A stretch of 64,000 nucleotides of DNA. Origin: Takakia lepidozioides (Eukaryota; Streptophyta; Takakiopsida; Takakiales; Takakiaceae). The notes under the pieces were generated by a model. The model worked only from the letters and a program-made list of their open reading frames with translations, made no database searches and had not been told where the DNA came from. Below, piece after piece: positions 1 through 12,047 of the stretch (its first letter is position 1; each line of letters opens with the position of its first letter). The position numbers and the translations under genes were made by a program. The stretch is taken from positions 55,304,001 through 55,368,000 of the forward strand of contig CM060733.1 in assembly GCA_030704615.1 (NCBI GenBank), read 5' to 3'.

Positions 1-70
1 TTGAGAGTTTCGTGGTGGACTGTGTGTACGAGCCCGAGGTCTGTCTCTGGTTGATGGAGATGGTTGATCA

Positions 71-2448
71 CTACCTGGATAAGTGAGGCTTCTGGAGGCT
101 GATATCGAGGTAATCTTTCCGGCATAGGAGATCCCTTTGTTTCTTCTCTTCCATCTGAATTGCATAGTCTTCTCCCATGTCAAAAGAATTCTGTGAAGAA
201 ACAGTTGTATCAGAATCCTCATCGCCTCTCAGGTGTTTTAATTTTCGAACTTTTTGTGGAATCATCTGGGGCATACAATGCTGTCCTACCATGTCTGGAA
301 GTTTGTATTTTACAACTTGGTGTAACCGCTGAACAGCAAAATTGGTGTAGGCACTGAGCTCCTTGTCTGTCCAGATGAGTGGGGTACCAATTATTGGTGT
401 AGCGTGCAAGTACTTCCATGCCACATGTCCCTTATAGAAAATGTCATCAAGTCCGAATTTCTGTGTTGACAAATGGTTGCAGGCTGCTTGAAACCATGAA
501 CGAATTTGAGAATCCTTCTGCATCATAACTTTTGGGTCATATAGGTACATATGAGGTGGCACCGAAGGTAATACCCAATGATCTCCACTGGAGTAACTTT
601 GAAAGCGTGTTTGCATCTTTTGTTGCTCAATGTGGTAACGTACCAGAAAACAAGCAGCGTAGTATAGCCCGCACCCCATGACAATACTTGCTATCTCCTT
701 GGTCTTGGTATAAATGAGTCCATGTACAACCTCCGGCTGTGGTGGCTGTGGTGTGGTTGTAGTAACCACAGGTTCAGCTACTGGTACACTGACCTGTTGT
801 GGTGGTGGTGGTGGTACTGGCTCCTGTATCATTGGCATCTCCTGCACCTCCTGTGAAGACTGAAAAGCCAAAGTTCTGGCTTGTAAATAAGAAGCCATTA
901 GCTGGTCCTGAGGGATATAGACTCTTTGGTCGATGTTTGAAGTGAGGTCTTCCACTTGAGTCTGGAGTCCGTCTACATCCTCTTGTAACTCTGCTATCCT
1001 ACTATAGACATTGTCTATAGTAGTTGTGGCAATGTTCTGCACCTGCAGCCTGAGCTCATTCATCTCGCTTTGGGTGAGCTTCCGTGGGCTTTTGCCCTCT
1101 ACTGGCCCTTGTGCTAACCAGACCTGCATAAGGCTGTTATCCACCAAGCTGCTTGTGGTTCCCCTGAGAGTTTGCTCCTCTCTTAGCTTGTACAATTCCA
1201 ACTGCTGTTGTAAAGCCTCCATGCGCTTCGCCTGTGGCTCAACCAATTGCGCATAGGCAGCAAGTAGATTATTGGCTTCCTTCGAAGCTTGTTACTAACC
1301 GCGATTTCATTTCTATTGGCCACGATGGTTTGTTGCAACTCCACGATGTGTTTCTCTTGATCAGCTTCCCTCTGCCTGTATTGCTTGAAAGTATCTTCAT
1401 GGCGACAGATTGTATTCTTCATATCGACAATGAGCTTCATTTGCTCAACATTCTCTTCTTCTGCCTTCGTACATTTTTCCGCTTGACTGTTTATTTCTTT
1501 GTTGTTGATTGGTCAAGCATAGTTGTAAATGTAGCACATTGTATCGCCATCCTGTTATGCACTGTCTGCAACTTCGTATGTAATGCATTCAGTTCTTGCA
1601 ACTTGCTCTCATGCTGCACCTGCATTTGGTATAGTTGTTGCTTATGTGCTTCGTGCAACTGGTCTTGCGCGAGGCCTGCCTCAATCAATTGTTGCTTGGC
1701 CAACTGCAAAGCCATTTCTGTATTGCCCAAGTCCTGCTTCATCTTGAGAGTGACCTCTTCATCGACCTTGTTTGCACACTCAGTGGCAAGTCGAGCCTCA
1801 AACTCCTTCCTGAGTTCCTCTTTCAAGGCTATCAATTGGGTAATTGGAACATGGGATTTGACATAAGTCCCCAACAAATTAAGTGTCCTGCCTATGGAAC
1901 TCATCAGCATTGCCTGTTGAGGGTCATCATGGTGAGGTTGCTGCTGTTCCTCCTGATCTTCAACAGTATGATGTATCACTAACCATTCAGGCCATTGTCC
2001 CACCGGATTTTCTTCCTGAACTACTTCATCTATGACTGGTGTTACAGTGTCATGACCTTCCGCCTGTGGTACCTCCGACATAGGTGTGTGTATATATGCA
2101 CCTCAGGATTTCCCTTGGGCAACTGTTGCACCTCTGGAATTTCTGTCTCCTTGACCAGACCAGAATATTCATAGAGAAGGTCCCCTTTCTTTATTTCTGC
2201 CACTATTTGTTCTGTAGTTGGATATCTATCCATTCACTTTCCAAATCAATTATTTCGGGTTGAGCTGCATGGATAACTTGTGACCTTGTGACAAGTCGTT
2301 CAAGTGGCTGTGTTGGCTGTGATGCAGAAGTAACTTCCTGCTCCCTCTCTGAAGGTCCTGCTTCCAGTAATAGCATTTGTCTGTGCTGATGTGCCCCTTC
2401 CTGGCCATGAGCTTGGGAAACATTATCATGCGGAATCCGTGAAGCCAA
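71..2448 (-). pseudogene. Gag-like coiled-coil retroelement region (fragmented)
   Basis: Several minus-strand frames run in series (2448-2203, 2233-2042, 2081-1491, 1440-1183, 1246-71) and together read as one long Gln/Glu-rich protein broken by stops and frameshifts. The 2081-1491 and 1440-1183 pieces are strongly coiled-coil (long A/E/K/L/Q heptads). The last piece (391 aa) has a second coiled coil, a Pro/Val/Gln-rich linker, a short hydrophobic stretch (about 17 residues starting IASIVMGC, possibly membrane-spanning) and a basic C-terminal tail. No protease, RT or zinc knuckle is seen. Because gag precedes pol, the matching pol would lie left of the window. Its type resembles the coiled-coil region at 36.4-36.9 kb. 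Function is inferred from context only. Confidence 0.4.
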
Positions 2449-3026
2449 GTGGATCCGCCACTACAGTCTTTCCCCTTCTCTGCCTCTAGTCTCGGGTGGT
2501 GCTGCTAGTCCACCCTCACTGTGTGAAGAGCCTTGCTCTTCCATTGCAGTTGTTCTGGCTCAACACTCCATTTCCTTCCTTTCTTGTGCATTAAGTATGC
2601 CAGAATTAAGGATTATTGAGCAATGATTGGGCCAGGACACTTGATAGGAGACTTTGCGGTAGTACCTTGTAACTTTTCATCTCCTCTACTAGTGCGTGTA
2701 CATTATGTCCGCCCATTGTACCTCTTGTCCCTTCAGGCTTTGAGTATTTCCTCTGTGAAGGATCTGCTCAAATATTGTTGGTTCTGTTTCAGGGCAAAAA
2801 GAAACGTTCAATACCTGGCCTATCTCTTTAACCCTGGGTACACAGCTTTGGTACAAGCATAACCCTGAGTTTTAAGGAAACTCCCTTCTTGGAATAAGTC
2901 CCCTATTTGCAGTCTTGCCCTGTGTTCCCCACATGCACCTGACCTGCTGGCAATCGAAACAATTGCTGGAGGTAAGGGGAGTAATCATTAATTCAACTCC
3001 ATTCACCGTTGTTGTCGATCATTGGC

Positions 3027-3528
3027 TCAAAGTTCTGCAAAAATTGTATTAACAGTACTGTCTATGGTGTGTGTCCAATCTAGGCTTTGCAACCTTACAA
3101 TCTCAGCTCCTTCCAGTATCTTATCGCCTGTGGGGTACCATCGTTTGTTTTGCAGAATTGTGGTGCCTCTTAACCCTGATTTCCTCCATTCCTCTACTCT
3201 CTTCATCTTAGACTTCACAGAACTGCTTGCTTTTGTTGTAACAACTGCAGGAGATGCCTGTAGTGGCAGCAAAGCATAAAACGTATGGTTGCCGCAGAAA
3301 GCTTGGGTAATCTCTTGTAAGCCTGCGGGGCTTTGCAAGAATTGCTCAAGAAAAAAGCTCTGCTCTGTCGTTCGTGTCTATGCCACTGCGAAGTAATATT
3401 GCGAGCGTATAGTCTGTTAGTTCCTCCATAGTTTCCCAAGTTATAGCATTTATGGCCTGTCCTGTCGAGACGCCGTTATCAGAACGACGCCGCCTCTGCG
3501 CTCCATTTCCCTCCATTTTCTTGATCAT
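3027..3528 (-). pseudogene. Possible N-terminal part of the same gag-like ORF
   Basis: Overlapping minus-strand frames (3528-3346, 3439-3215, 3338-3027) give a broken polypeptide starting MIKKMEGNGAQRRRRS and continuing through a Lys/Ser-rich stretch. They lie just upstream, in the minus sense, of the coiled-coil ORFs at 2448-71 and are probably the 5' part of the same degenerate retroelement gene. I recognise no domain. The stretch between the two (2449-3026) contains only interrupted frames. Confidence 0.25.
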
Positions 3529-3939
3529 TTCTCTGGTTTTCTATTGGCTGTATCTGCTGTGACTGGTTTTAACTTTTATCTTCTTTAGTGGACTTTCCCT
3601 GTTGATAGTCACTAGGATCACACATGCGACAGAATTCGGCTTTTTGTACTTGCCGTTCGTTCCGTTCCCTTTTCCGTATTCATTAATGGGCCGCCTTTCA
3701 TCCCATTTGACGGCCGTTCTTGTCTTCTTTCTTTTGACACCTGTCCTTGCACTTCATTGTCTGCTGTGTGTCGCGCCCTGACCTCCACGTTGTCTATTTT
3801 TAAAGTAATTTCCGTTTCCTTCCTTTTTTCTTTTTTTTTCCATCCATTTCCTGAAGGTATTATGTGTCCACTTGCCACTGATTCTATGGATGGTAACTGT
3901 GTTAGTAGTGGCTGTGTTGAGATCTGTGACAGGCTGTGT

Positions 3940-4225
3940 CATACTGTGTTTACCCTGTGATAGGCTGTGATGCAATTGTGGTAAGCTGTGATAGGCTGTG
4001 ACACGCTGTGGTATGTTGTTATAGGCTGTGTTGCGCCTTGCTGGGCTGTGGTTGGTGTGTCACGTCGTGACGGGCTGTGGTTGGCTGTGTCACGTCGTGA
4101 TGGGCTGTGGTTGGCTGTGTCACGTCGTGATGGGCTGTGATAGGGCTGTGTTGCGGCCTTGCGGGCGCTGTGATAGGCTGTGTCCCGTTGTTTTGCCCAC
4201 CTGGTCGTATATGCTGGGCTAGCAA
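3940..4225. repeat. CTGTG-rich tandem repeat with a 30-bp unit
   Basis: The plus strand is dominated by GGCTGTG/GGTTGGCTGTGT motifs. Between 4061 and about 4140 a roughly 30-bp unit starting CACGTCGTGA repeats almost perfectly, followed by degenerate copies. The repeat gives a spurious open frame on both strands. A similar CTGTG-rich block occurs at 7455-7540, on the other side of the gypsy pol remnant, so the two blocks may be flanks or LTR-derived sequence. From 3541 to 3939 I see no gene. Confidence 0.7.
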
Positions 4226-4299
4226 CAGGTTCCATACTCCGTTCGTAACACGGTGCAGTCCGTGACTGTTCTTGCGGTTCTATATGCAAATCTTGCTGC

Positions 4300-6950
4300 A
4301 GGGGTTGTCATGGATACCACTGTAACCTTTCAACTTATTGCATTGACTCTTCCCAGCATTTCTTTGTTAATGGTTGTAACATAGCGGTGTTGTTATCATA
4401 CATCTTTTGTATGACATAAGGTCCTTTCAACGGTGATTTAAGCTTAGAAGCTTGAATCTTTCCTTTTCTGCAAACCATAGAACCAAATCCCCCGTCTTAA
4501 AAGTCTTAAACTTGCCTTCATCAAACTGTTCCCTTTCGCTTCATCTGAATTCTGGTCATATATCAGCTGCATCAGCACGTACTTCTTCCACATGGTATAA
4601 TTCATGTTTCCTGACCTTGATGGAGTCTTGCAATTCCATTCTTTTCCCCACTCCGTTCTCATGGTAGGGTAACAGGAATTCCACTGGAGTAAGGCTTCCA
4701 TACCATAAACTAATTGGAATGGTGTATACTTAGTGGTGACTTATATGAAGTCTGTAATATGACCATAAAGCTGTCAGCAGCTTTGTATCCCAAGCATCGT
4801 TTTAGTACTCCATCAGGTCCTAACTTATACATTCTGCTTCCTACCATAGTATAAGGTAAAGCTTTGATAGCAATTCTCTTCCTCTGCCTCTTACCATAAC
4901 TAGGTGGGCACTGACCATGAACAATGGTAGTATCTGATGGGCCACTGCCAATTAACCTCATCTGCACTTCCTTGCACCTCCATTATAATAAACTCGCATC
5001 AGGTAACTGATCGTCCACTCTGTGGCGGCCTCTCCTGTTGTTAGTCGTGACAAATGATCTGCCACAAGATGCAAAAAACGGTCAGGCTTGTAATAACCTC
5101 GAACTCAAACTCATGCAAGATTATTAACCACCTCGCTATCCTTCCACTTATCAAAGGTTTGTTCACCATATAATCAGAAGCCTGGTGATCCACATTAAAA
5201 CATAAACTTTTCTTCCCCATAGTAATGCCTGAATTTCTTGACTGCATAAATCATTGCCAATGCTTCTCTTTCCGTTGTGCTATAGTTCCTCTCAGCACTG
5301 TTCATCAACCGGCTAGCATAGTACATAGGTGAATCTATATTCCCCGTAACATTCTGGGCTAACACCGCACCCAACGCTTTCCTGATTGCATCGCAGTGAA
5401 CATGAAATACTACATGCCAGTGGGGGTTGGTTAATCCAGCACAGGTGTAGTGTTACGACAGTGTAAGTTCCTCAAACGCCTGTTGACATTCAGCTGTCCG
5501 GCAAACACTGCATCTTTCTTCAGAAGCTTGCTCAATGGTGCTGCTATTTGTGCATACCTTTTGACAAATCTTCTGTAATAACTGGTTTGCCCAAGGAATC
5601 TTCGTAGACTTTTAACATTCACTGGGGGTGGAGATGCTTTGTAAGGACTCTGTCTTCCTGGATCCACAAGGAGTCCCTTCTTACACACAATTGTGTCCCA
5701 GAAGCACCCCTGAGTTAACACAGAAAGTACACTTTCTCTGGATTAAGCCCAGACCTCTCATCCTGCATCTGGCCAAACATAACTCCAATTTATGCAAGTG
5801 CTCACTCTTAGAGCTGTACACACTGAAATCATCCAAGAATACCTGCATGAAATCATCCAGATACTCATGAAAAGATTCACTTATCACTCTCTGAAAGGTC
5901 GCTGGTGCATTACAAGTCCAAAGGGCATGACTTTGTATGCATAAGCCCCCCCAGTCTGTGATGAAAGCTGTTTTCCCTTGGTCTTCTTCTGCCACTTGCA
6001 CTTGATATAACCACTGAAAGCAATCCATGAATGAGTACATCTCATGGCCTGCCACAGTGTCTAATACTGCTTCTGTGAATGGCAAAGGGAAAGGATCTTT
6101 CTTCGTACAAGCATTCAGCTTCTTATAGTTCACACATACTCTCAGTTTGCCATCTTCTTGGGAACTATTACAATGGGTGACAACCAAGTTGTATACTCTA
6201 TTGGGTATATAAACTTAGCCTCAAAACTTCTTTATCTCTTCTCCAACCTTCTGTGCGTAGTTGGGATTCATTCTATACCTCGCCTGCTTGATTGGTACTG
6301 ACCCTGGTTCCAGTTCAATCTTATGCTGACAGACTTCAGGTGGTATCCCTTTTAGATCCTCATAGCTCCAAGCAAATACATCTCTGTATTTGATGAACAA
6401 GCTTTTAGCTTCTTCGAAGAATTCCGGCTCCAAATCAGCTCCTACTTACTTCTCTCACCTGCTCATCAGCTGTGATTGTCCAACCAGTCACCACTTCATC
6501 CTGTAAGCTCACAGTGGCTGGTTCTTCTAGGATTTCTATTTCTCCTTCTCTTTCTCATAGAAATGTGATGGGTAAATGCTGGGTTTCCTCTTCAGTTGGT
6601 GTTGCTGTCACTACACCACAGCAGATACCTCTCAAACAACTTAGGCTTTCCAGCCGCCATCTCCGCAACCTGCTCCCACTCTGGGTGTGCAGAAAGCAAG
6701 GCAATAGGGTAGCTTCCTGCTCCTCATCCAGTCCTCCTCTCCAGTCATACTCTCTGACTCCTCGAGGTCTTCTTGTAGCGGGTAATCTACTAGATTTCTT
6801 TGTGGTAATTTGTATCTCGTGTATCCCATTATGCACGGTTAATAACGCGGCTTTTACTCACCCATCCCTTCGCTATCCGAGGCGGAAACTCCAAGATAGA
6901 AGAGTTGGAAATCTCTAAGTACTCAGCCCGCGCAGAACAATCAGTCATGA
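4300..6950 (-). pseudogene. Ty3/gypsy pol remnant (RT, RNase H, partial integrase)
   Basis: Read on the minus strand, the order is that of a gypsy polyprotein. A pre-RT segment (about 6950-6600) precedes the RT N-terminus (6433-6221, with DVFAWSYEDLKGIPPEV and the Pro-Ile-Lys-Gln-Ala-Arg-Tyr-Arg block). Then comes the RT core (6187-5681, with LDDFSVYS as the active-site region), the connection and RNase H region (5721-5431, LRRFLGQTSYYRRFVKRYA; 5247-5041, GRIARWLIILHEFEFEV). Last are the post-RNase H segment (4967-4710) and the tail after the integrase core (4701-4444, IYDQNSDEAK). The integrase catalytic core between 4710 and 4701 is missing, and stops and frameshifts separate all parts. The RT glycine-rich motif also looks damaged (MDCFQW where MDGFSG-type is usual). 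Clearly inactive. No gag is visible upstream. Confidence 0.85.
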
Positions 6951-7454
6951 CCTACAGCTAGTGTATCATGGGGGTGTTTTCCTATTTGTTTCCCTTTTCG
7001 CATTCATCTTAGCTACCTTACCATTGATAATTAAGTATTAGTTTGCTTCATCAATCTATCGGTTTTCTTCACTCATCCATTCAATCCACAGCTTCTCTCA
7101 GATCTCTCTACACAGTGTGATTGTATCTTATAAGTATCAGATTATGATTTATCAGGTATCAGGCCGAAGCCATTATGTCTCTAATCTGCTCTCCAATATC
7201 ACTACAGCTTTGCATATAACAAGCATCTACTAATCCTCTTTTCTCCTTCACCGTGCTCTCCATCTCTTGCCTCCGATCTCCGCTCCAGCCTGACTCAGAA
7301 GTCCTCCCCGAATAATGATGATCCTCCTTCATTCCCCCTTTCTCCCTTTATCCTCCTATCCGCGGTTCTAACCGTTTCCCTCTCTAACCGTCGTCTGTGA
7401 ACTAACATGTTCCCTTCACAGGTGTTGTTCCCCACAGTCGTTCCCTATTATCGT
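6951..7454. other. No gene recognised (500 bp)
   Basis: Pyrimidine-rich sequence upstream, in the minus sense, of the gypsy pol remnant. Gag and a 5' LTR would be expected here but neither is recognisable, and I see no open frame of interest. Confidence 0.5.
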
Positions 7455-7540
7455 GACAGCTGTGTCAAGCGGTGACTAGCTGTGTTTGGCTGTGTCGGGC
7501 TGTGACTGGCTGTGTGGCTGTGCCGGGCTGTGACTGAGTG
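7455..7540. repeat. Second CTGTG-rich block
   Basis: Short array of GGCTGTG/GACTGGCTGTGT motifs like the block at 3940-4225. The two blocks bracket the gypsy pol remnant. Confidence 0.6.
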
Positions 7541-7549
7541 GGTAGACCC

Positions 7550-8600
7550 TTGAGGTCATCGAAGATGTCCTCCCCCATGTAACTGACTGGAAACAAGTTC
7601 AAGGAAGTTTTCTGCCTAACTTCATTTTCATCAGACAATGTCATGGCAACAGACATGGCTTTGGACACTACAGCCTCTAAGTCAGATTTATCCAGCAAGG
7701 TCAAGACTTGCGGATCTAGGTCCAGGTCCTTGAGAATCTCTTCTACTCTCTTCTGTCAGGACTTAGCCTGTTTGACAGGGCGGTCCTGTTTCCAAGATAT
7801 AGAGTCGATTAACTTAGGATATCTGGTGTTGGGCATATGTTGCAGCTGACCCCACCATTTGACCTTGAATTCATCTCGTCGGGAGCTTAAGGATGGAATG
7901 CCAAACTCACCCCGAACAGCCACATTGGCTGTTTTGGAGCATGCTGACATACACTCCTTAAGCACCCCCATTTGAATGGATTCTAGAGACTTAGCCTGGT
8001 TGGAGTTATCAACCCATATAGCAGATCCGTACTCCAAGGCAGGTCTAATAACGCGACAAAGCATGGTTTTCTTAACCTCATAGTTGACCCTCTGCAGTGG
8101 AAAAAATTTAGTGAGCCCCAGAGCTTTGCCTTGCCAGTTTGAACAACTTTCTGGATATGTGCATCCCAATTCCAATTGGAGGAAAACTCAACGCCCAGGT
8201 AAGTGTATGAAGGGAGGACCGGGATCTCTTGGGCCACTTAAGATCACTTCCTCCCTCTCCTCTGTCGTTGAATGCTACCACTGCACATTTGCTGACATTA
8301 GCCTCTAGCCCCCAAAGATCAAAGTATCTCTTCGCGCAATCAATCAACTCCTGGAGATTGGTTGGAGTTTCCCCGTATGCCTGCAAAGTCATCCGCAAAT
8401 ATAAGGGCTGGTATGGTGGTATCACCCACCCTTAACCCAAATCCCTCACTTTCAACATCCTCGAGGAGTTGATTGATGAAAACATTGAAGAGCAGAGGGG
8501 AGAGAGTACATCCTTGAGCTACACCTTGGTCTATGTCAAAGAAGTTGGACTTCTGTCCGTTAATAGTGACACAACTTTTGGTGTGAGCATATCTGGTGTA
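7550..8600 (-). pseudogene. LINE reverse transcriptase, 3' half (copy 1)
   Basis: Minus-strand reading from about 8580 gives an RT palm with GVAQGCTLSPLLFNVFINQL and then the catalytic motif IFADDFAG near 8410. Next come the thumb and post-RT region with YLGVEFSSNWNWDAHI (about 8200) and a C-terminal RT-associated segment with ALEYGSAIWV and FKVKWWGQLQHMPN (8175-7756). Such Q-G-[CS]-x-LSPLLF and ADD motifs are typical of non-LTR retrotransposons. The frames overlap and are broken, and the element is 5'-truncated: no endonuclease is seen upstream. It is followed by two further copies of its 3' end. Confidence 0.85.
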
Positions 8601-9030
8601 TAGACATGTGTTGCAACAGACTCCACCATCTCACCTTGAATTCATCTCCTCGGGAGGTTAAGAAAGGGATGCCAAACTCACCATGAACAGCCACATTGGC
8701 TGTTTTGGAGCATACAGACATCCACTCCTTAAGCACCCCCACTTGAAATGATACTGCAGACCTAGCCTCGTTGGAGTTATAAACCCATATAGCAAGTGCG
8801 TACTCCAACGCAAGTCCAATGAGGTGACAAAGCAACATTTCCTTGACCTAAAAATTAGTCCCTCTGCACACAGTGGTAGACCCTTCGGTTTTTCCACGAT
8901 GTCCTCCCCCATGTCACAGACTGAAAACATGTTCAGGAATGTTTTGTGCCTAACTTCATTTTCATTACACATTTTTTCAGGTAGCACTCACTTCCGTGGA
9001 CACTGCAATCTCTAAGTTGCATTTATCCAG
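8600..9030 (-). pseudogene. LINE 3' end, copy 2
   Basis: The minus-strand frames 8838-8560 and 8987-8658 repeat the C-terminal part of copy 1: LALEYALAIWVYNSN, VGVLKEWMSVCSKTANVAV, GEFGIPFLTSRGDEFKVRWW. The downstream 3' sequence, with the conserved GATGTCCTCCCCCATGT block at about 8900 (also at about 7567), is present too. It lacks the RT palm and is a truncated, diverged copy. Confidence 0.8.
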
Positions 9031-9560
9031 CGGGATGAAGACGTGCGGTCCACATTCAGATCCTTGAGAGTCAGTTCTACTGTCTTCTGCCAGGACTTGG
9101 CCTGTTTGGCTGGACGGTCCTGTTTCCAAGATATATTGTTGATTAACCTACGATATCTGGTGTGAAGACATGTGTTGCAACAGACTCCACCATCTCACCT
9201 TCAATTAATCTCCGCAAGAGCTTAAGGAAGGGATGCCACACCCACCCCCAATAGCCACATTGGCTGTTTTGGAGCACTCAGACATCCACTCCTTAAGCAC
9301 CCCCACTTGGAAGGATTCTGCAGACCTACCCTGGTTGGAGTTATGAACCCATATAGCAAATGCGTACTCCAAGGCAAGTCCAATGACGCGACAAGGTTTT
9401 CTTGACCTCAAAGTTAATCCCTCTGCAGTGGAACAATTTAGTGAGACTCAGCGCTTTGCCCTTCTGTTTGAACAACTTTATGGATATGTGCATCCTAGTT
9501 TCAGTTTGAGGAGAACTCAACGCCCAGAAAACATGAACACGAGTAGGGGTAGAACTCACC
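9031..9560 (-). pseudogene. LINE 3' end, copy 3
   Basis: A third copy of the same C-terminal segment: LALEYAFAIWVHNSNQ, FQVGVLKEWMSECSKTANVAI (9411-9205), preceded on the minus strand by a diverged version of the YLGVEFSSN region (RVHVFWALSSPQ, about 9540-9500). The block GGTCCTGTTTCCAAGATATA at about 9115-9135 matches the copy-1 block at about 7783-7803. This copy abuts the exon-like ORF at 9862-9565. Confidence 0.8.
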
Positions 9561-9564
9561 CCAT

Positions 9565-9862
9565 GCGCAGCGGGTTTGTGTCGTTTGCGCATCTTCTGGT
9601 TTGACTCTGCAGATGGAGGTGCAGTTTTCGCCGAATTGTCCTCCACGTCGTCGTCATCGTCGCCCATGTTGTACTCGCTTGTGTCAGAATCCGAGCTCAA
9701 AGACCGCCCACCATGCGGCCTTCCCTCTCGCACCGAGGCCATCTTCAGTGGATTCAGTCGAGCCAGGCGGGGGCTCCTTCGCACCGCGGGGCTGGAATGT
9801 GCAGAAGTGGGAGGAGGCGATGCTGCCTCGGCGGTCGAGCATTTCTTACTAGGCGTGGACAT
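9565..9862 (-). CDS. Exon-like ORF, RRSPRLARLNP protein N-terminus
   Basis: A minus-strand ATG at 9862 opens about 100 codons of Ser/Pro-rich then acidic and basic sequence: RRSPRLARLNP, an acidic DDDDDVED run, then KMRKRHKP. It reaches a good splice donor (GTGAGTTC) right after the codons for AAHG at about 9565. Beyond the donor the frame runs into LINE sequence. It may be the first exon of a gene, host or transposon, whose remaining exons were cut off by the LINE copies. The SPRLARL motif and low-complexity acidic tract suggest a nuclear protein, but I recognise no domain. Confidence 0.35.
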
Positions 9863-11347
9863 AGACCATGAAAGACAAAGACGAGCGAGGAAGACCAAGA
9901 CATGCAAAGGAGGAAAGAAGGGCAAGGAGGGGGGAGTGTGATCACACACCCCCCCAAACTTGGGTGAAGATCCGGCCGTTGTTGATTTCAAATAGGAACA
10001 CGTGTCGTGCATCCGACACAATGGCCTTTTTTACTTTGAGACGTTTCAAAATAACCACTTACAATCCTCCAAACAACTAGATGTAGTGATTCACACAACT
10101 GACATGGATCCGTTAACTTTATTTCGTTCAAAATTGGGCAAAGGAAACACACTGCAACGATGCCGTATATGGCTCCGCTTTACATGCATTCTTGGAGAAA
10201 ATGCGCATGATCAGAGAGAAGTGAACACAGTGCTTTGCCAAATAATTCAGCAAAAACAAACTCAACTGTAGTGGTTCTCCCATCGCAGAGAAGGGTCCAT
10301 TTGACACCCATCGCACCATGCCAGGTTGAGGTCCTCATACACACACCTGCACATCAAGAATTTGCGAACCCACATCAGCTGGGAGAACATGGAAATTACC
10401 CCGTGGATCACATGCAAGCATGAATGGGAAATGGAAGGAGAATTGCATGGGAGATTTTGGTGTACCTGCGCGACGTGCAACTCTGTCTACATACTCCATA
10501 AGTCACTGTCCCAAGACCCAAGTGGACAGGGGAGGCCGGTGAGTCTGTACCACAAATGGTAGTCATAGAGCAGAGGGTACTGCCGCTCAACTCGCAAAAG
10601 CCGCCGGCTGCAGGATGCTAGGCATGCGAACTCCGGCACAGCATGCCTCCTCTGCACCCCACTCCGTCCCAACCAGTGCAAAACAACCGTGCATGCATTG
10701 ACTGCCCTCTGGCTTTCTCTCCGGGCATTTGGGGGTCTGTGATCTGCTACACGTAAGTGTCTTTGAAGGCGACGATCAAAGGATCCGGTCACTTGCAGTT
10801 GCCGTCTCAAGGGCAGCATTGCAAATATCACAATTAAGTAAGAAAGATGGTGGAAGAAGCTGCAAACTGCAAATGAGTGAAGTGGCAGGGCGATGCTCCA
10901 TTCTTAACATGCTCCCCTTCCCGCCATGGTGATAGAACCACACAAATGGACTCCCTTCCCGCCACGGTGCAATTTCAAGGCAACGGAACGGGATTGTCCG
11001 CCGAAACGTGATTTGGAGAGCGCGGCCGAATCTGTGATGGAATTCGACCTTCCAATACATGATTCCTCAATCCGTCTTGCTCTTCCGCTAAGGGTGGCAT
11101 GGGGCCAACTACCCCCTGCTACAAACTTTTGATCGTAATGCGATTTTGAGAGAGGAACGATGCAGCCGGAAATTGCGCAGACGATGACCGGCAATGACTG
11201 GAGTTCATTGCGCATGGCCTGAGACAAGTGGCGCAGGTTCTGGCCTTGTAGTCGAGTTGTTCACACTTCAATGCACACATTTCATACACATTCGACCATA
11301 TGCCCAAGATCACGACGTCTCGTGAAAATTGAAATTCCACGTACGTC
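9863..11347. other. No gene recognised; pre-insertion flank of element 1
   Basis: Several short overlapping frames occur on both strands but none has recognisable motifs or extends beyond 115 codons. A short near-duplication (CCCTTCCCGCCAYGGTG) is present at about 10914 and 10954. The right edge ends at the target-site duplication of element 1. Confidence 0.5.
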
Positions 11348-11356
11348 CTCCAATTC
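11348..11356. repeat. Target-site duplication, left copy (9 bp)
   Basis: CTCCAATTC, identical to 25034-25042 and directly abutting the outer end of the left terminal inverted repeat. A 9-bp duplication is the usual size for Mutator-like transposases. Confidence 0.9.
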
Positions 11357-11377
11357 GAGGTTTACTATTTCATGAGC
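11357..11377 (+). repeat. Left terminal inverted repeat of element 1
   Basis: Begins GAGGTTTACTATTTCATGAG and runs into a cluster of TGAGC motifs (11371-11418). Pairs with 25013-25033 at 17 of 21 positions. Nearly the same sequence, GAGGTTTGCTATTTCATGAG, starts element 2 at 54137. Confidence 0.88.
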
Positions 11378-12047
11378 GCATGAGCCCATGAGCCTATGAG
11401 CCTATGAGCTCATGAGCGGACATCCGCGGAATTGGAATTTTCCTGCCTTTATTGACGGTGTTATGTCCTCTTACCTCGGTAATAGGGTCTGTTTCTCCTG
11501 GTCCAGGATGCGGAATGAGGAATTTCGGCGCCGTTATTCCCAAGAGCAGTGTGCTAAAATGGTGTTTTGAAGACATCCACCGGGGTATTTCGGCACCGAA
11601 ATTACCTCTTAAAATGTGATATAGTGCGGTATTTAATGGCGCAGAACGGGCAATTTCGGCGCCGAAATACCCAAGTGGAATGTGGTGAAGTGCCTTGTGC
11701 TGAAGGCTTCCATCGCAATATTTTGGTGCAGTAATTCATCCGTGGAATTTTTGAGGCCCATATAACGAAGGCGCAAACTGGGCTATTTCGGCGCCAAATT
11801 TCCCAATAGGAATGTTAGAAACGGCAGGGTTTTCATGGCTTCAAGTTCCCGGGTCGATGGTGTGCATAAATTACTTGTAGGGTTCTTCACTGAAGTTTGC
11901 GTCTCTTCTGCTTTTATTATAGATTTTGGTTGGCGGAAGAAATGTAGGGAATGGACAAGCAGTCTGAACACAATGATTTTTCAAATCGTCAATATATTCA
12001 TTAAGTGTTTCAGAACTGTACAACAAAAGGATCCAAATGAGACTTTG
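11378..12047. repeat. Left subterminal region: TGAGC cluster and GGCGCC half-site repeats
   Basis: Six ATGAGC/GAGCTC motifs lie within 50 bp of the end. They are followed by dispersed sites at about 11523, 11588, 11650, 11718 and 11786 of the type TTTCGGCGCCG followed by TTATT, AAATACCC or similar. Most are only half-matches to the central palindrome. The rest of the interval, up to the stop codon of gene B, shows no gene. Confidence 0.75.

Noticed and set aside
3939-4289. Protein with PITAHHDVTQPTTAHHD-type repeats
   Set aside because: Open frames on both strands arise from the CTGTG tandem repeat.
9863-11347. Possible genes on either strand
   Set aside because: Frames are short, overlapping and without motifs or convincing splice structure.
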